From Chlorokybus atmophyticus (taxonomy: Eukaryota; Streptophyta; Chlorokybophyceae; Chlorokybales; Chlorokybaceae): a stretch of DNA of 64,000 nt. Below the pieces are notes generated by a model that was not told where the DNA came from, searched no databases, and worked only from the letters and a program-made list of their open reading frames with translations. Positions 36,316 through 48,251 of this stretch are shown in pieces. Position 1 is the first letter of the stretch, and each line of letters begins with the position of its first letter. The position numbers and the translations under genes are program-made. The DNA is taken from the NCBI GenBank assembly GCA_009103225.1, contig RHPI01002503.1:947124-1011123 (forward strand). Reading direction: 5' to 3'.

Positions 36316-36842
36316 TGTAACGGGAGCAATAATAATAGGGGTATTATTGCTACCTGAATAACACATTTTGTATGAATAAGTATTTAAATATGCTTATTTA
36401 TACCTCTTTTCTACGGTTCCTCGCTTATTAAAGGCTATGATGCTTTATCATAGCTTAAATAAGTCCCAATGGGTGTAGAACCGCTTATTCAAGCCTATTT
36501 AGTGTCACATTTGATATAATGTGATCACTATCTCGTTAGGTACCATACGATAGGTATCTTTGGATAGGTACCTTATCGATAGGTACCTTATCTGAGCTGT
36601 GATTGGCTCACGCTAGATTTCCTAACCTACCCTATCTGTAGGGTCAATGTCTAGTTGTGAGTTAATTATCGAGAGTTATATAGTTGATATACTCTTGATA
36701 TAAAAGGTCACATCAATCTGATGTGGGGACTTTCAGTTCTCTGCTCAGTGGCGGCCACGCCGTCGAAAGGCTTGTCATAGGCGGTGTGGGTGTTGGGGTA
36801 GAGGATTGAAGGGGCATCACCGGCGACGGTGGTGCTGTTACA
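36316..36842 (+). repeat. 3' LTR
   Basis: 527 bp, same ends and length as the 5' LTR; three base differences seen by eye. Confidence 0.96.
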
Positions 36843-36847
36843 CTAGT
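36843..36847. repeat. Target-site duplication CTAGT (right)
   Basis: Matches 29781-29785 and fixes the insertion boundaries. Confidence 0.9.
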
Positions 36848-37467
36848 GCTAGTGTGCGCATTATGTAATGACAGGGATAACGAATGCACAGGAATGTGTC
36901 CCCAGATACAAACTGCACTATTCGATGCAGATTGCAACGCACTCCCTTGAGCAAAGAGGGTGACACTGTGAGTCAACAAGCCACTACCATAGGTAGTGCT
37001 GTTTCCACAGTTCTTTGCATGAGCGGACAATGTGTTACACTGTTAAGTGAGGTGAATGAGCAAGCAACACGTGGATAATATGCCCTGACTGATGCCAACA
37101 AACACACTGCAACCAGGCACACCAAGCTCACAGCAATGACAAGCACGATGCATACACAAGCATGCACAGGCTCTCACACAGTGAAGGGGTTCTTGGTAAC
37201 CGGGATGGCGTGTTCGCAAAGTACGTTGTTTCACAAGCTCTTAGCTTTTTCACTCACAATGTCACCAGCTGATCCGTTGAACACTGTAACTACTTATACA
37301 AGTTACATCATGACTTTAGAACATATGTTAACGGTCATATCGAGGCTATTTTCACAGCAATTGTCACTCGATGTAGAACACAACTTATAACTGAACTCTA
37401 AATTGAACAGCTACGTGCGGTGCCTATGTAGGCTATAGTCGTGAGCTACTCTGGAGTTATGACCTAG
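36848..37467. other. Flank of the older sequence resumed after the young insertion; no gene seen
   Basis: Continues the sequence interrupted at 29785. Only short open frames are present on both strands, none with a domain. It could be the leader or LTR remnant of the decayed minus-strand element. Confidence 0.4.
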
Positions 37468-38590
37468 CTATTGGTCAGTGACGCGCGCGCGTTGGTATGC
37501 TGGTAGGCCGGGCGATGGTTTCGATGTAGACATGCCCGATGAAGGCTGGTATGTGTGGGCACTAGGCATGACAAAGTTTAGCTTTCTGGCCTTGCCCTTG
37601 TACTCCTTGCGCACGTACAATTGCCACTCTTCAATGGTTGCGGCATCTCTTAACATTGCAGCCACTCGGTTTAAGTATTTGCACATTTTCTTTCACAGAG
37701 GCTGGCAGTCAGTGCATACGGTAGCGAGGGACATCTTGCTGTTTTACCTACATACCTGATCTGCCCACAGAAACTCTTCCACCAAGTACTTGTAGGAAGC
37801 TTGTAGCTAGTCCTCAGTCTCCCGAGTGCAGTCTGGTATTCCTCAAACACTATGCCGGGCGGTTCGATAACCTCGCAAAACCTCCAAAATGCGTCTCTTA
37901 AGCCGAGTGTTGGTATTAAATCCGCAATCTGGACACGGGCTTGGTCGAGACACCAGCAGAGTGCATTGATAATATGCATAGTGTTTTGCAGCGTTGTTGC
38001 TCGCACCTTTTTTGCTTGTTTTATGGTTGCCTGCATGCCGTTGCGTAAAGCCTGTAAATCATTGACTTGCTGCTATTGTTGTTGCATCTGATGCTGTGCG
38101 GCCAACATGTCGTGGTTGATCTTTGTCAGTTGCTGGTGCAGGTTGTTGATCGACTGTGTTGATCTGCGTCTTGCAAGCTCTGTGTTAGGTGTGCGTGATC
38201 ATTAATGGTCGTCTCGACGGTGGTCTTTGATTCTTGCACCCTGCTGTTCAACTATGCAATGCAATTACGGGCTGAGGTCCTATGCATTGATGCCACTTGT
38301 TGGTTTTGTTTGCTGGCTGCCTTCTGCTGTTTCTGATGTAGTCTGGATTGCTGGGATTGCTGGCGTAGACCCGCAATCAGAACCTGGTGATGCTCTTGCA
38401 ATGTCTTGTTGTCGTGTGTCAGCTTGTTATCTGCCACAGCAGCAACAAGTGAGATATTGCTCCTGTGATAGACAAGCTTTCTGGGTGGCAACTTACTTGC
38501 CAGTTTGAGCGATATATTTGCTTGGTGAGCTTGTGGAGCATTACCGTGATGCCGTATATCATATGATTGCTGCTTTGAAGCAAGCAAGAG
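37468..38590 (-). pseudogene. Unrecognised coiled-coil ORF, probably transposon-derived
   Basis: Minus-strand frames read in order: a Gln-rich helical stretch near 38.5–38.3 kb; LHQQLTKINHDMLAAQHQMQ near 38.1 kb; TTLQNTMHIINALCWCLDQA and DLIPTLGLRDAFWRFCEVIE (37.95–37.85 kb); and a terminal block KYLNRVAAMLRDAATIEEWQ with TGA at 37468. Two GTATGT donors fit exon ends. A TAG interrupts the poly-Gln part. I do not recognise the family. The position between retroelement pieces and the coiled coil suggest a structural or Gag-like protein, but this is inference. A domesticated host gene is possible. Confidence 0.35.
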
Positions 38591-38889
38591 AATTTAGATT
38601 AGATTAGGTTCCACCTAGTTAAGGTTCCACCTAATTAAGCAGGGGTCAATAATCGCAGATGTGTAGTTGATTAGTAGCTAGCAGCGTACCTGTTTCCTCA
38701 TCCACAACATATGACGCCGTTGTGAAAGCTCCCAGTGGCTTGCGACCGCGCTTGCGTGGTGTCAGCGTCACTGGACCTGTAGGTCATGCTGCATGCACTA
38801 GCGATATTACTTGCATGTGTGTATTCGGTTATCATGTTGCATGCAGTTAACACTAGTATACCCTGAGGTGCTGGTAGTGCCAGGATTGG

Positions 38890-39422
38890 TGTAACGGGAG
38901 CAATCATAATAGGGGTATTATTGCTACTTAAATAACACATTCTGTATGAATAAGTATTTAATTATGACTTATTTATACCTCTTATTTATACCTCTACGGT
39001 TCCTCGCTTATCAAAGGCTATGATGCTTTATCATAGCTTAAATAAGTCCCAATGGGTGTAGAACCGCTTATTCAAGCCTATTTAATATCACATTTGATAA
39101 AATGTGATTACTATCTCGTTGGGTACCTTACGATGGGTATCTTTCAATAGGTACCTTATCGTAGGTACCTTATCTGAGCTGTGATTGGCTCACGCTAGAT
39201 TTCCTAACTACCCTATCTGTAGGGTCGATGTTTAGATGTGAGTTGATTATCGAGAGGTGTATATTTAATATACTCTTGATATAAAAGGTCGCAAACTGAT
39301 GTGACCTCACTTTCAGTTCTCTGCTCAGTGGCGGCCACGCCGCTGAAAGGCTTGTTATAGGCGGTGTAGGTGTTGGGGTAGAGGATTGAAGGGGCATCAC
39401 CGGCGACGGTGGTGCTGTTACA
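38890..39422 (+). repeat. Older LTR related to the young element
   Basis: 533 bp with TGTAAC…GTTACA ends, clearly homologous over its whole length to the 527-bp LTRs but with many substitutions and small indels. TATAAAA and the GGTACC-motif cluster are conserved. A primer-binding-site-like sequence follows. Confidence 0.9.
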
Positions 39423-39890
39423 TTAGTATCCAAGAGCTGGGGGGTGACGTGAGGACTTATATATGGCGGCAACCTGCTTCCGGCCAATCAGAAGGCGGTG
39501 GCGGCAGCCTCCCATTCGTCCACGTGCCCTCAAGTTTAAGTTTGCTTCCCTGCGCTACCTTCACGTCTCAAAAGCCATCAAAGAGGCGGCGTGTAAAGTA
39601 CCCCCTGTACACAGCTTGCCTGCTTGCTAGTGCACGTGTGTGTGGGGATTTCATTTCATTTTCATGCACACATCCGTGACTGCTTGCCAACTGCTTCCTT
39701 GCTTGCTTGCCAGCTGCTTGCCGGTGCATGTGTGTGCATGTGGCTTGCACATCATGCAGTGATTGCCACTTGCTTGCCTGTTGCTTGCCTGCTTACACAG
39801 CTGCTTGCCAGCGCATGCGTGCCATACATCACTGCTTGTCATTGTACTTGCCAGTGCCTGTCACAGTTGGTCACTGTACGGCACGCCGGC
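39423..39890 (+). mobile_element. Leader fragment of a second, truncated Ty3/gypsy copy
   Basis: Sequence after the older LTR matches the start of the young element's leader (for example GGCCAATCAGAAGGCG at about 39481). No gag, pol or second LTR follows, so only the 5' end of this copy remains. TTGCTTGCC-type simple repeats follow. Confidence 0.75.
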
Positions 39891-40699
39891 GTTGTCGCAG
39901 GACCACAGTTACTTTGCAGACAGAGCACGCCCAAACGCCCTTGCTGATTCCGCTGCTGGTGCGTTGCATGGTCCCAGGTTTGTCATTGAGCAGATGAGAG
40001 TTTAACTTGTTGAAAATGGCTTGAGTGTCGAAGTCCATGCTGCAGAAACAAAGCAACGGTAGCAAGTTTTGGCATCTCTGCTTAGGATAGTATGATGCTG
40101 ACGACAACAGCATTGCACATGCTATGAAACTTTAGGTCATATACCTGGAAGTCACGAATTAACCGGAGGAAGATGAGGTTGACGCTCTCACAAGCGCCTG
40201 GGGCGAAAGTAAGATGTGCTACCGGGAACCAATAACAGAGACCAGCAATGGGGAAAGATATATATGCTCTGTGTACATGAAATGATGAGCGCATGATCAC
40301 ACGGTTACCAATCTCAAAGCAACTGTCATCATTTGCCTTTCTATTCACTGCAAATTACAAAACTTGACGGATTCAACCATGATTAGCTGCTTGCAGATTT
40401 GCTAACATGTATCAAAAACAGTAGTGGCACACAAATAAGATACTTTATATTTATTCGCGGCATGGGATCTTACTATTCACATGCCGGAAGAGACGCATGC
40501 TGTGTTAAGGTCGTACACTGGCAGGAATATATGTACCATTTGTCGCGAACCTACATTACAGACTTCAGTCCATTTAATATGGTACAATACAATCGCAATA
40601 TCTCCATATTAATGCATATGCAAGTGTATAGAGTAAATTGCACATACATGTAGACTTATGCTCTTGTATGCAAACATATGCCCTATCGTGTGACAAGAT
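39891..40699. other. Spacer with a short minus-strand coding-like block
   Basis: Near 40039-39870 a minus frame reads DFDTQAIFNKLNSHLLNDKP and then WACSVCK. Near 40240-40150 another reads FAPGACESVNLIFLRLIRDF, ending at a GTATATG donor-like site. No family is recognised. They may be captured gene fragments of the adjacent Helitron. Confidence 0.25.
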
Positions 40700-43600
40700 C
40701 ACGTAACTGCTGCCACCTTACTTGTAGGTACTCCACAGAACAGGTGCCGCTTCTCGTGGTCAGGCATTCGCGTCACGCTTAGCAGCGACCGGTTGGTTAC
40801 ACATGATAGTGCCACATACCACAGTCCTCGTGTAGAAGCATTCTACATATGCACCAGAGTATGATGTGCTAAAGTGGGACCCTGGGTTTTGTGAACGGTC
40901 ATGGCAGAAGCCAATTGCAATGAAAATGCATTGTAACAAGTCTTGCCTTGAAAAGTGGTGTATTTGTGTGTTGTGCCGCACAGTGCGTCAAACCCATATC
41001 ATCTTTCATGTAGTCCTCACTGTCACAAAAATACTTGTAGAAACGAAATTAATCCTGTATCGCTATTGCTACAGCGCCATTGGCAGCTCCATCACTTAAC
41101 CTCATATTTTTCAATGTCAGCACCTGCTGCAACATGGGGCAACAAGTTACATTTGGGTTTATGTAACCACTCTTGTAATTCTGGCACTGCTACAGCGTCG
41201 GTATGAATTTGCAGCTGTTGTACCTGTGACTCTGAGAATTGCTTTTGCAAAACCAAATCATTAAACAGTAAAACATCCTGTACATGGGAACATAACACCG
41301 TAGTGTTTGTGGGAATACTACTCAACACGCAGCGAGACACAAAACATATGCCAAGTACCGATTGGTTTTTTTGCTGATGTGGGAACAAAAGAACAAATAT
41401 TGGCCAACAAACATACAAATTCAGAGTCTGCAACATGGCGCATAGATACTGCGAGTTCATGTTGAACGCGAATAGACAACCATTGAGATTAAAAAATGTG
41501 GCACCTGTTATAAACTTGATTGTTGTCCTCGGTACGATGATGGCAGATTGCAGGGAGTTCATTATAATTGTTCACAAGTATCACAACCACTTTCGTCCAA
41601 ATTTCAATTTCATGAACTTACTGTAAACGTAAACACACAAGATTAAGGAATTACCCGATCATCATGGAGAATTTATCAATAACAAACACATGACACGATG
41701 CCAGTTGCTTGCATACGTGATGTGTTGCACAATGATACGACAGGAATTGGCCGTTCACAGGAATGGCAAAATGGGTATGTGCAATTTGTGCATACGGATG
41801 TAATCGTATAGCAGCTGCTCCCATTGTAGCACTGGGCAAAACTGGTAGATCTGATGAGCGTAGCTGATGCGTAATGTGTTTGCTAAGATAGGTTTTGTCA
41901 GGACCTGGACAGCCAGAAATAATTTGCAGACTAATTGTTTGTGTGCAAATGCGTATGCGGTTGCTGATGATTTGTTGTTCTGATGTTAAAGAGCACACCA
42001 AAATATTAGCAAACTTCTAAAGGTCACATGCATTTATAACATACTCAACAAGGTTCTTGCTCCAGTGACTATCTGTCACACCTAAAACATTGAAATGTGC
42101 CACCCCACATCAGTTACAACACTGGATGTTATGGTACAACATTGCGATTACAATTTCGCGGCCAACAGTACTCATACCTGCGCGATTTGCTATTGAAATT
42201 GAGCTTTTGTTCAATGTGGACTTGGTACGGGGAAACCCATGTTGCACTGTTGACTGTATGAACGACAACCCATCCCAACATCACGGCATTTGTGCATTTG
42301 TTTGCGCACAACATACTCATGCAGTATCTTCAATGCATCACTATGAACACTTATTTGTTAGTGTTCTTCATCATAGTCGCCCGGGATAAACGCTACTATT
42401 TCATTACAAACAGGTTCAACATCTTTTGGGTGCAACCACAACATGATATGTGCGTACAATGAACCTTGATGTTGTGTTTTATATGTGATGACATGGTGCA
42501 TGACACGGCCGAGAATGTCACACTTTTTTATGTACTCTGTGAAAAAGGTTGTAACATGATGGTGAAACAAAAATGCGCACTCGATTGGGGCATCTCACTA
42601 GAACAATGACGGCGAGATTGTGTGCATGACATCTTGTAACATTAAAATCTTTGAAAACTTGGTACTGGACACTTCATCAGCATTCATTATAACACATAAA
42701 GTGGGCATGTCAGAATGCTGAACCATATACAGATCACTACGTTGCTGATGATGCCAACTGAGAGATCCCATTACATCACTTGGCACTCGATACTTGACAA
42801 TGTATTTGATTGCGTCGTCGATGCTAGCGCCAGGGTGTTTGTGTATGTACTTTTGTAAATATTCTTTGATTGCCACTACGCAACATTTTTAACCATGGTA
42901 TAAACTGTCGAACATGATACATTAGCAACAAATAAGATTTGTACAAGGTGAATAGTAAAAAGCTTTGCATACAGCAAAGCATGAGATAATCAGTCAGCCT
43001 TTGATACACATTACCATCAAAAAATCCACGCCCGATAGGAAAAGCATGAGAAACAAAGCAATTTCAATGGTGACATCATTAATATCGTACTCACCATCCG
43101 ACTGTGCTTGCAACACAAGTTCAATGAGGAAATCACGTGAATGCAGATAATAACATGCAATACAACATCTACGTTAATTTGGGAGTTGCTGCAAACATGT
43201 ATGAATAACAGCGTGGTCACAATGTAATGATGCGCATTGCTATCGACAGTGTTGATGGGGTTGCGTTTATGGTGACGTGAATATATATTCTGCATGACAG
43301 CTGAACCAACAATTGGGATACCACTTGCACCCAATGGTTGCTCTATTAACGTACTGTGTTTATGAATGAATGGATTGGTTCTGATGAGAGCTAGCAATTT
43401 ACGGACACTTTCGCGAGATGAATGTGCAGACTTTGTGCAGACACATCGGATGTGTCGCAGGATATGAAAGGGCCATTCACCATATTCCACCGCTAAAGAG
43501 TACTAGATGCAAATGCGTAAGGATCATATAAATCGCGTAACGCAATGGATGCGTGCAACACAAAAGCAACCGAACATCCATGGGACATGACTTTAACACC

Positions 43601-43876
43601 TTACGAATATAAACAACGCTGTGAAATGCTAGATAGTTTGCCTCTAGTAGAACCCGCACGATATTGACAACATATGACGTATTCGTTGTGATGCCGGGTG
43701 TAAGCTGCCATAAACTTATTGGCAATTTTGTAAGTTGACAAAGACGTTGATGGCCGCATAGGTGATGCATCGGGAGAGTTAAACTGTACGACCCCACACA
43801 TGGCGCAGCATTGCATTTTTAAAACAAATTCGCGTTGTACACATTGCCACACGGGCGGCCATTGGTCGCACTGCAA
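40700..43876 (-). pseudogene. Decayed Helitron Rep/helicase (RepHel)
   Basis: On the minus strand the N-terminal part shows Helitron-like blocks: PSDVMGSLSWHHQQRSDLY; MPTLCVIMNADEV; and GRVMHHVITYKTQHQGSLYAHIMLWL. The last of these matches the region normally carrying the HUH motif (GSPHxH); here the first His is Tyr. The Pif1-type helicase follows: SGCPGPDKTYLSKHITHQL (degenerate Walker A), VFVIDKFSMM (Walker B with Glu to Lys), and near 40.9–40.75 kb the motif AMTVHKTQGPTLAHHTL followed by LWYVALSCV. Many frameshifts and stops separate these. Helitrons move by rolling-circle replication; this copy cannot encode an active protein. Terminal TC/CTRR ends were not identified. Confidence 0.75.
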
Positions 43877-45054
43877 TTAAAGCTCATATTGCGTGTCCAA
43901 GTTGATGTGCCTAGCAGACGACATGATGTGACACTTGAAAAATCGAGTGGCTCACCGACAATCAAGGCCCAATCGCTTCACCGTTTTCATTCACTGATCA
44001 AGTGCTGGACAAGGGTCCTTGCTCGTCGCCTTTTATGGCCGTGGCTGCCGCCGCTCTAAGCACAGGAGACGGTTTTTGACATTATATGTAAAATCAGTAA
44101 AGTGCTTTGAAGTCAATCAATTAATTTAATACCATACACAAAAAGTGGCGCAATCGTTCCGCCGCAGTGCATTAATTTGAACGAACCATAAACCAGGCGG
44201 TAGCGTCGTTAAAAACGCAGTCGCCGAGCGCTGCGTAAAAAGCGCAAAAAATCTTTAGCGCGACACGACAATGACGAACGACAACGGTGCGTTACATGTC
44301 GCGCGCAGTGGCAGGCAGCAACTTAGTTACGCGTCAAAACGCGTCTCCATCGGTACGAGGTTGAAGACACCCCATACCCCCAAAGAGTCTTTGAAACTAT
44401 CCTGCTAACAACAAACACACCCTATCCGTTAAAACGAGCTCTTATGTAATAGATTAATTTCGTTTGGCCATCCGGCTATACATCAGCTAAACCACAACCC
44501 ACACAACTTACACACATACATAAGCAATAACATGATGCCCTGCCCTGCCCTCCGCCTAGCCTGCTAGTTGGTACTTAGTGTCGTTAATGCTAGCAGTCCT
44601 TGCCAAGTGCTACTCTGGGCCCCCACCCAAATGTTGCATGTATTTATGCGTGTGTGCTTGTGCTTGTCCATTTGCATTTGCATTTGCATTTGCATCTATT
44701 TCCTTTTTGATGATGGTGATGATGACAGTGATATCCGATGAATAGAGACACTTAAAATCTACAACACAATTTCAATTTCATCATGCATGGTGACTTAGCG
44801 TGTCGGTGCAAATAGCACCGACACAAGGGCGCGCGTACACCAGCATACACGCACACGTACGTACATGTACCCCCAGGCGGCGCACGCTTACCGGTACTGG
44901 AGCGCCGCCTATGTTCCATGCACGTTGAACTAACGGCGGGTGTATAGGTCGACGTTGTGGCGGTGGGCATTGGCGTTGGTGGTGGTGTCAGTGTTGGTGT
45001 TGGTGGTGTGCGGTGGCGTGGCGTAGCATAGGTAGGGCTGGGGCGGGCGGCGAC
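43877..45054. other. Intergenic region upstream of RRP1
   Basis: AT-rich to about 44.7 kb with a TTTGCA microsatellite near 44666-44695, then GC-rich sequence with GGTGTTGGT repeats toward the RRP1 start. No gene is supported. Confidence 0.5.
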
Positions 45055-47227
45055 ATGGCGGTGCCGGCGGCGCACCCGGCGCACACGTCCGTCCACAACG
45101 ACGCCGCCGCCGCCGGTAGGGAAGGAGGGGGGGATGCGCCGCTGGAGACAGGGAAACTTGCGAAGCTCTTAGCTGCAGCAGACCGCAGGGTATGTGTCGC
45201 AAATATGTCTGGCATGGGTATATATACAAACGTACGCATCACCCTACACATACACATTTGCGCGTGGCAAATCATACCGCTTTTTGCCGCAGTTGAGCCT
45301 GGGGCTGCTATTGGCAGCAGCCATCGATTGTAAGCTCAATGCGCGACACACTGTGCGCACTCTTGCAGCCTCTTCCCTTGTCCTAGATATTGTGACAATT
45401 AGGCAATGCCACAAGCAGCCTACTCCTCATATGTGGCTTACCATTGTTCTCACCTGTGAGTACGCATGTTGACACGCATGATGGGGATTGTGAGTGACCA
45501 ATACAAACTTGCATTGAAGGAAGAAAATGCACAAGAATTCGTTGGTATTCACAAGAGAAAATCACTTGAATGCCAGTGGAGGGCGTGCACATGCATTTTT
45601 ACACGAAGCAAGAAAGCTTTGCAGTTTTATGCAATGAGCCACCCCTGCCTTTACTTATTCTCGTTATTCTCGTATGTAGATTCGTGACAAAGCAATCCAA
45701 GCGGTGACGCTGTGGTTGACCCGCCATCACGGCGTCACGAGCGCGGATGTGGCCAAACTCTGGCGCGGCCTCTTTTACTGCATGTGGCACTCTGACAAAC
45801 AACCCGTGCAGGTGACTATGCCAAAATATTCTCCGCTCATGTGTTGGTATGTTACACGTGTTGCCCAAAAGGCTGCAACAATGCAGGCAGTGCTTGCTGA
45901 GAGGATTGCGGCGTTGGTTCATGACTTGCCGCTGCCGCTGGCGGCGCTCTATTTTGAGGGCTTCATGGCAACAATGCATCGCGAATGGGCAGGCATCGAC
46001 CGTCTCCGTCTCGACAAGTTTTACATGCTTGTGAGGCTCTCCCTTCAACACATGCAGAGGTATGATGCTAGTAACATGCTACTGTCGTTTGTGCCTGATC
46101 GATACATATGACACAATCACAACATCACGTTGATGTTGTATTTGCGTAGGTATGTGGCGACTCACAGTTGGCACGCAAAGGCCCTTAAAGCTTTCACCAA
46201 CCCATTGAGGCACACGCTGTTGGACGACATACATCCGTGCCAGGGTTTGAACCTGCACATAGCAGACCTTTATGTGGACACGTTGACCTCGCAAGAAGAA
46301 CACAACTTGTCACCCCCACCCCCACAAGCCCTCTTATCCTTACTTGAACCCTTTCTTGAAGTGGTTACAAAGTCAACCAACAAGACGCTCGTCACGCGCG
46401 TGTCCGAGAGCGTGTTCACAACGCTTCTGCCGAGCAGGTTGACCGTACAGAATTTGGCCAACAACATACCTGTTGCGCAGCTCACGCATCGGTTGTTTAA
46501 TCATGCCTCTGCCCCGGGCGTGTCCCAACGCAACCGCAAGGCTCTATATGAGTTGCACGCTAGGTACAAAGCCGAGAAGGTCCCATCAACATCATTACCA
46601 ACCAGCAACGGGAGTGTTGAGGCAGCAGCCGACGCCAAAGTGGCAATCAAGAAAAAGCAGAAGAACAAGAAGTTGGCTTCGAGTCCAATGGACCAACAGA
46701 GAACCCCCACCCAGCAGGCTTCTCCCCCCACTCCCATGCTCACGGCCTCAGCGGGCCACACGCCGGGCGCGGGCAAACAGCACAAGAACAAGAAGAGTCT
46801 CCCCTTTTCAGACAAGGAGCGTGATCAGGGCAACGGTGTGGACGACACTCCAAGCGCGTCGGGTAGGAAAGAGGAAGATTGCGTGGCAGCCACCACCACT
46901 CCCGGCACGAGCGGCGGCAGCAACAACAGCAAAGGCAAGCACGTGAGGTTTGCGCTGAAGAGGAACCAAACTTTCCGGTTGGGAATGTCCACCACGCCGA
47001 GGAAAACACCTCCCCCATCCGCGGTCTTGGGAGGCACGCCCAAGGGGTCTGCCCTCAAGAAGGTGTCCAAGTTCCCGGACGCCACTCCTGCCACCCCCGC
47101 GTCACTCAAAAAACAGAAGAACAAGAACATCAACAAGAAGAAACGAGCCAGAGAGTCTACTTCCGGCACGCCCGGAGGCCGAGTCACACCCATGGCAAAA
47201 CGACCCAAGGCGTCTGATTTCTTCTGA
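45055..47227 (+). CDS. RRP1: Ribosomal RNA processing protein 1 (RRP1/Nop52 family)
   Basis: Four exons (45055-45189, 45680-45811, 45887-46059, 46150-47227) give 505 residues. The Nop52 domain covers roughly residues 30-310: KLAKLLAAADRRIRDKA; LWRGLFYCMWHSDKQPVQ; LDKFYMLVRL; LHIADLYVDTL and FLEVVTKSTNKTLVTRV. The C-terminal 170 residues are Lys/Ser/Pro-rich with repeated KKQKNKK motifs and TP sites, typical of nucleolar proteins. RRP1 acts in the nucleolus in large-subunit (27S/32S) pre-rRNA maturation. The ATG at 45055 is the first in frame and precedes an Ala/Pro-rich leader. Codon use in exon 1 is more GC-rich than the rest. Confidence 0.93.
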
Positions 47228-48251
47228 TGCTGGCCATTGAAGCCTTTCGTTTTGTTGCAGAGAGTTTTGCTATAGCAAAATTGACTTGGGTCACTCGACC
47301 CAACTCTATGCCCCGATAGCACAACGCACCTCGAGGTTCAGGTCTGGCTACCATACAAGCACTATAACTGCACTGTATACTGTATAACTGCACTGTATAG
47401 TGTAAGTTGAGATGAAGCAGCAGTACTGAAGGTTTACTATTGCTAGCCGTGCCATGCAGTCAAAGTTTGGCAAAAGCAAACTGAGATCAATGTGCGTACT
47501 GCTGCACATGCGACCAATGTATCATATGTACAAACAATGCGAAACGGAGATGTGCGCGTATACATGGCTGAGCTGGCATGCACAACTACACGGTGCAGCT
47601 GGGAAGTGTCAGGTTTCTAGCTATACGGTCTATTACCTACTTGCATTGCGCTTCGTGCACTTGCGTTGCACGAAGAGCAATGCAAGTAGGTGGCAGACCG
47701 TTTGTACATAGTGTTGACATATCTGAGTACAGAACTGCGGACCAGCAAGCTGCCGTTGTGCACCAATTGTATATGCATTGGAAGCAGTGAACCTGGTTCT
47801 TGCGCTTGCATGTTGTCATGCAGGTGTGCCTTGAAGCGCCTCCACTTTTGTGAGGGCACAATGGCATACTTTGTTCCGTTGAAAACATGCAGTTGTCTCA
47901 ACGCTACTGCGTGTCCTCAGAGGCATGACAATGCTAGATTAACAAGCTCGAAGTCTCTGTTGTTGTTCGGATGTGAGGTTGCTACTATTGACAGATGTAG
48001 TCATATCCAGTCAAAAACGCAACCACCATTGCAGCAAACCCCCACGTGGGCAGTACATGGTAAATTGCTATTTGCTATACCCGGTAACACACTGCTGCCA
48101 CATGATGATGCTCAGCCAATGTTCATTGCACGCAAGCCACCGCTTGAGACAGGCCACTATTGCACACTTTACATGGACCTAACTGCTGATTGTCGCTAAC
48201 ATAACATTCCAAAGACCTGAAGCAGGACAGTCTGCACAAGTCCTCGCGGCG
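47228..48251. other. Intergenic region between RRP1 and NAA60
   Basis: No gene is supported; short open frames only. It contains the hairpin at 47617-47711. Confidence 0.6.
47617..47711. repeat. Long imperfect hairpin, miRNA-precursor-like
   Basis: The left arm (about 47621-47659) and right arm (about 47667-47710) pair over most of about 40 bp. The core ACCTACTTGCATTG pairs with CAATGCAAGTAGGT, there are a few mismatches, and the loop is about 7 nt between TGCA ends. It could be a microRNA or hairpin-siRNA precursor, or a short inverted-repeat element. Confidence 0.7.

Larger units (their letters stand above)
29786..36842 (+). mobile_element. Young chromodomain Ty3/gypsy LTR retrotransposon, 7057 bp, nearly intact
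   Basis: Two 527-bp LTRs differ at three positions that I can find (about 99.4% identity) and begin TGTAAC and end GTTACA. A 5-bp target duplication, primer-binding site, gag, pol with chromodomain and polypurine tract are all present. The only interruptions are a single N in gag, with a +1 frame change across it, and an in-frame TAG between gag and pol. The insertion is therefore recent and the element may still be competent. It lies at the right edge of the decayed methyltransferase element on the opposite strand. Confidence 0.96.
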
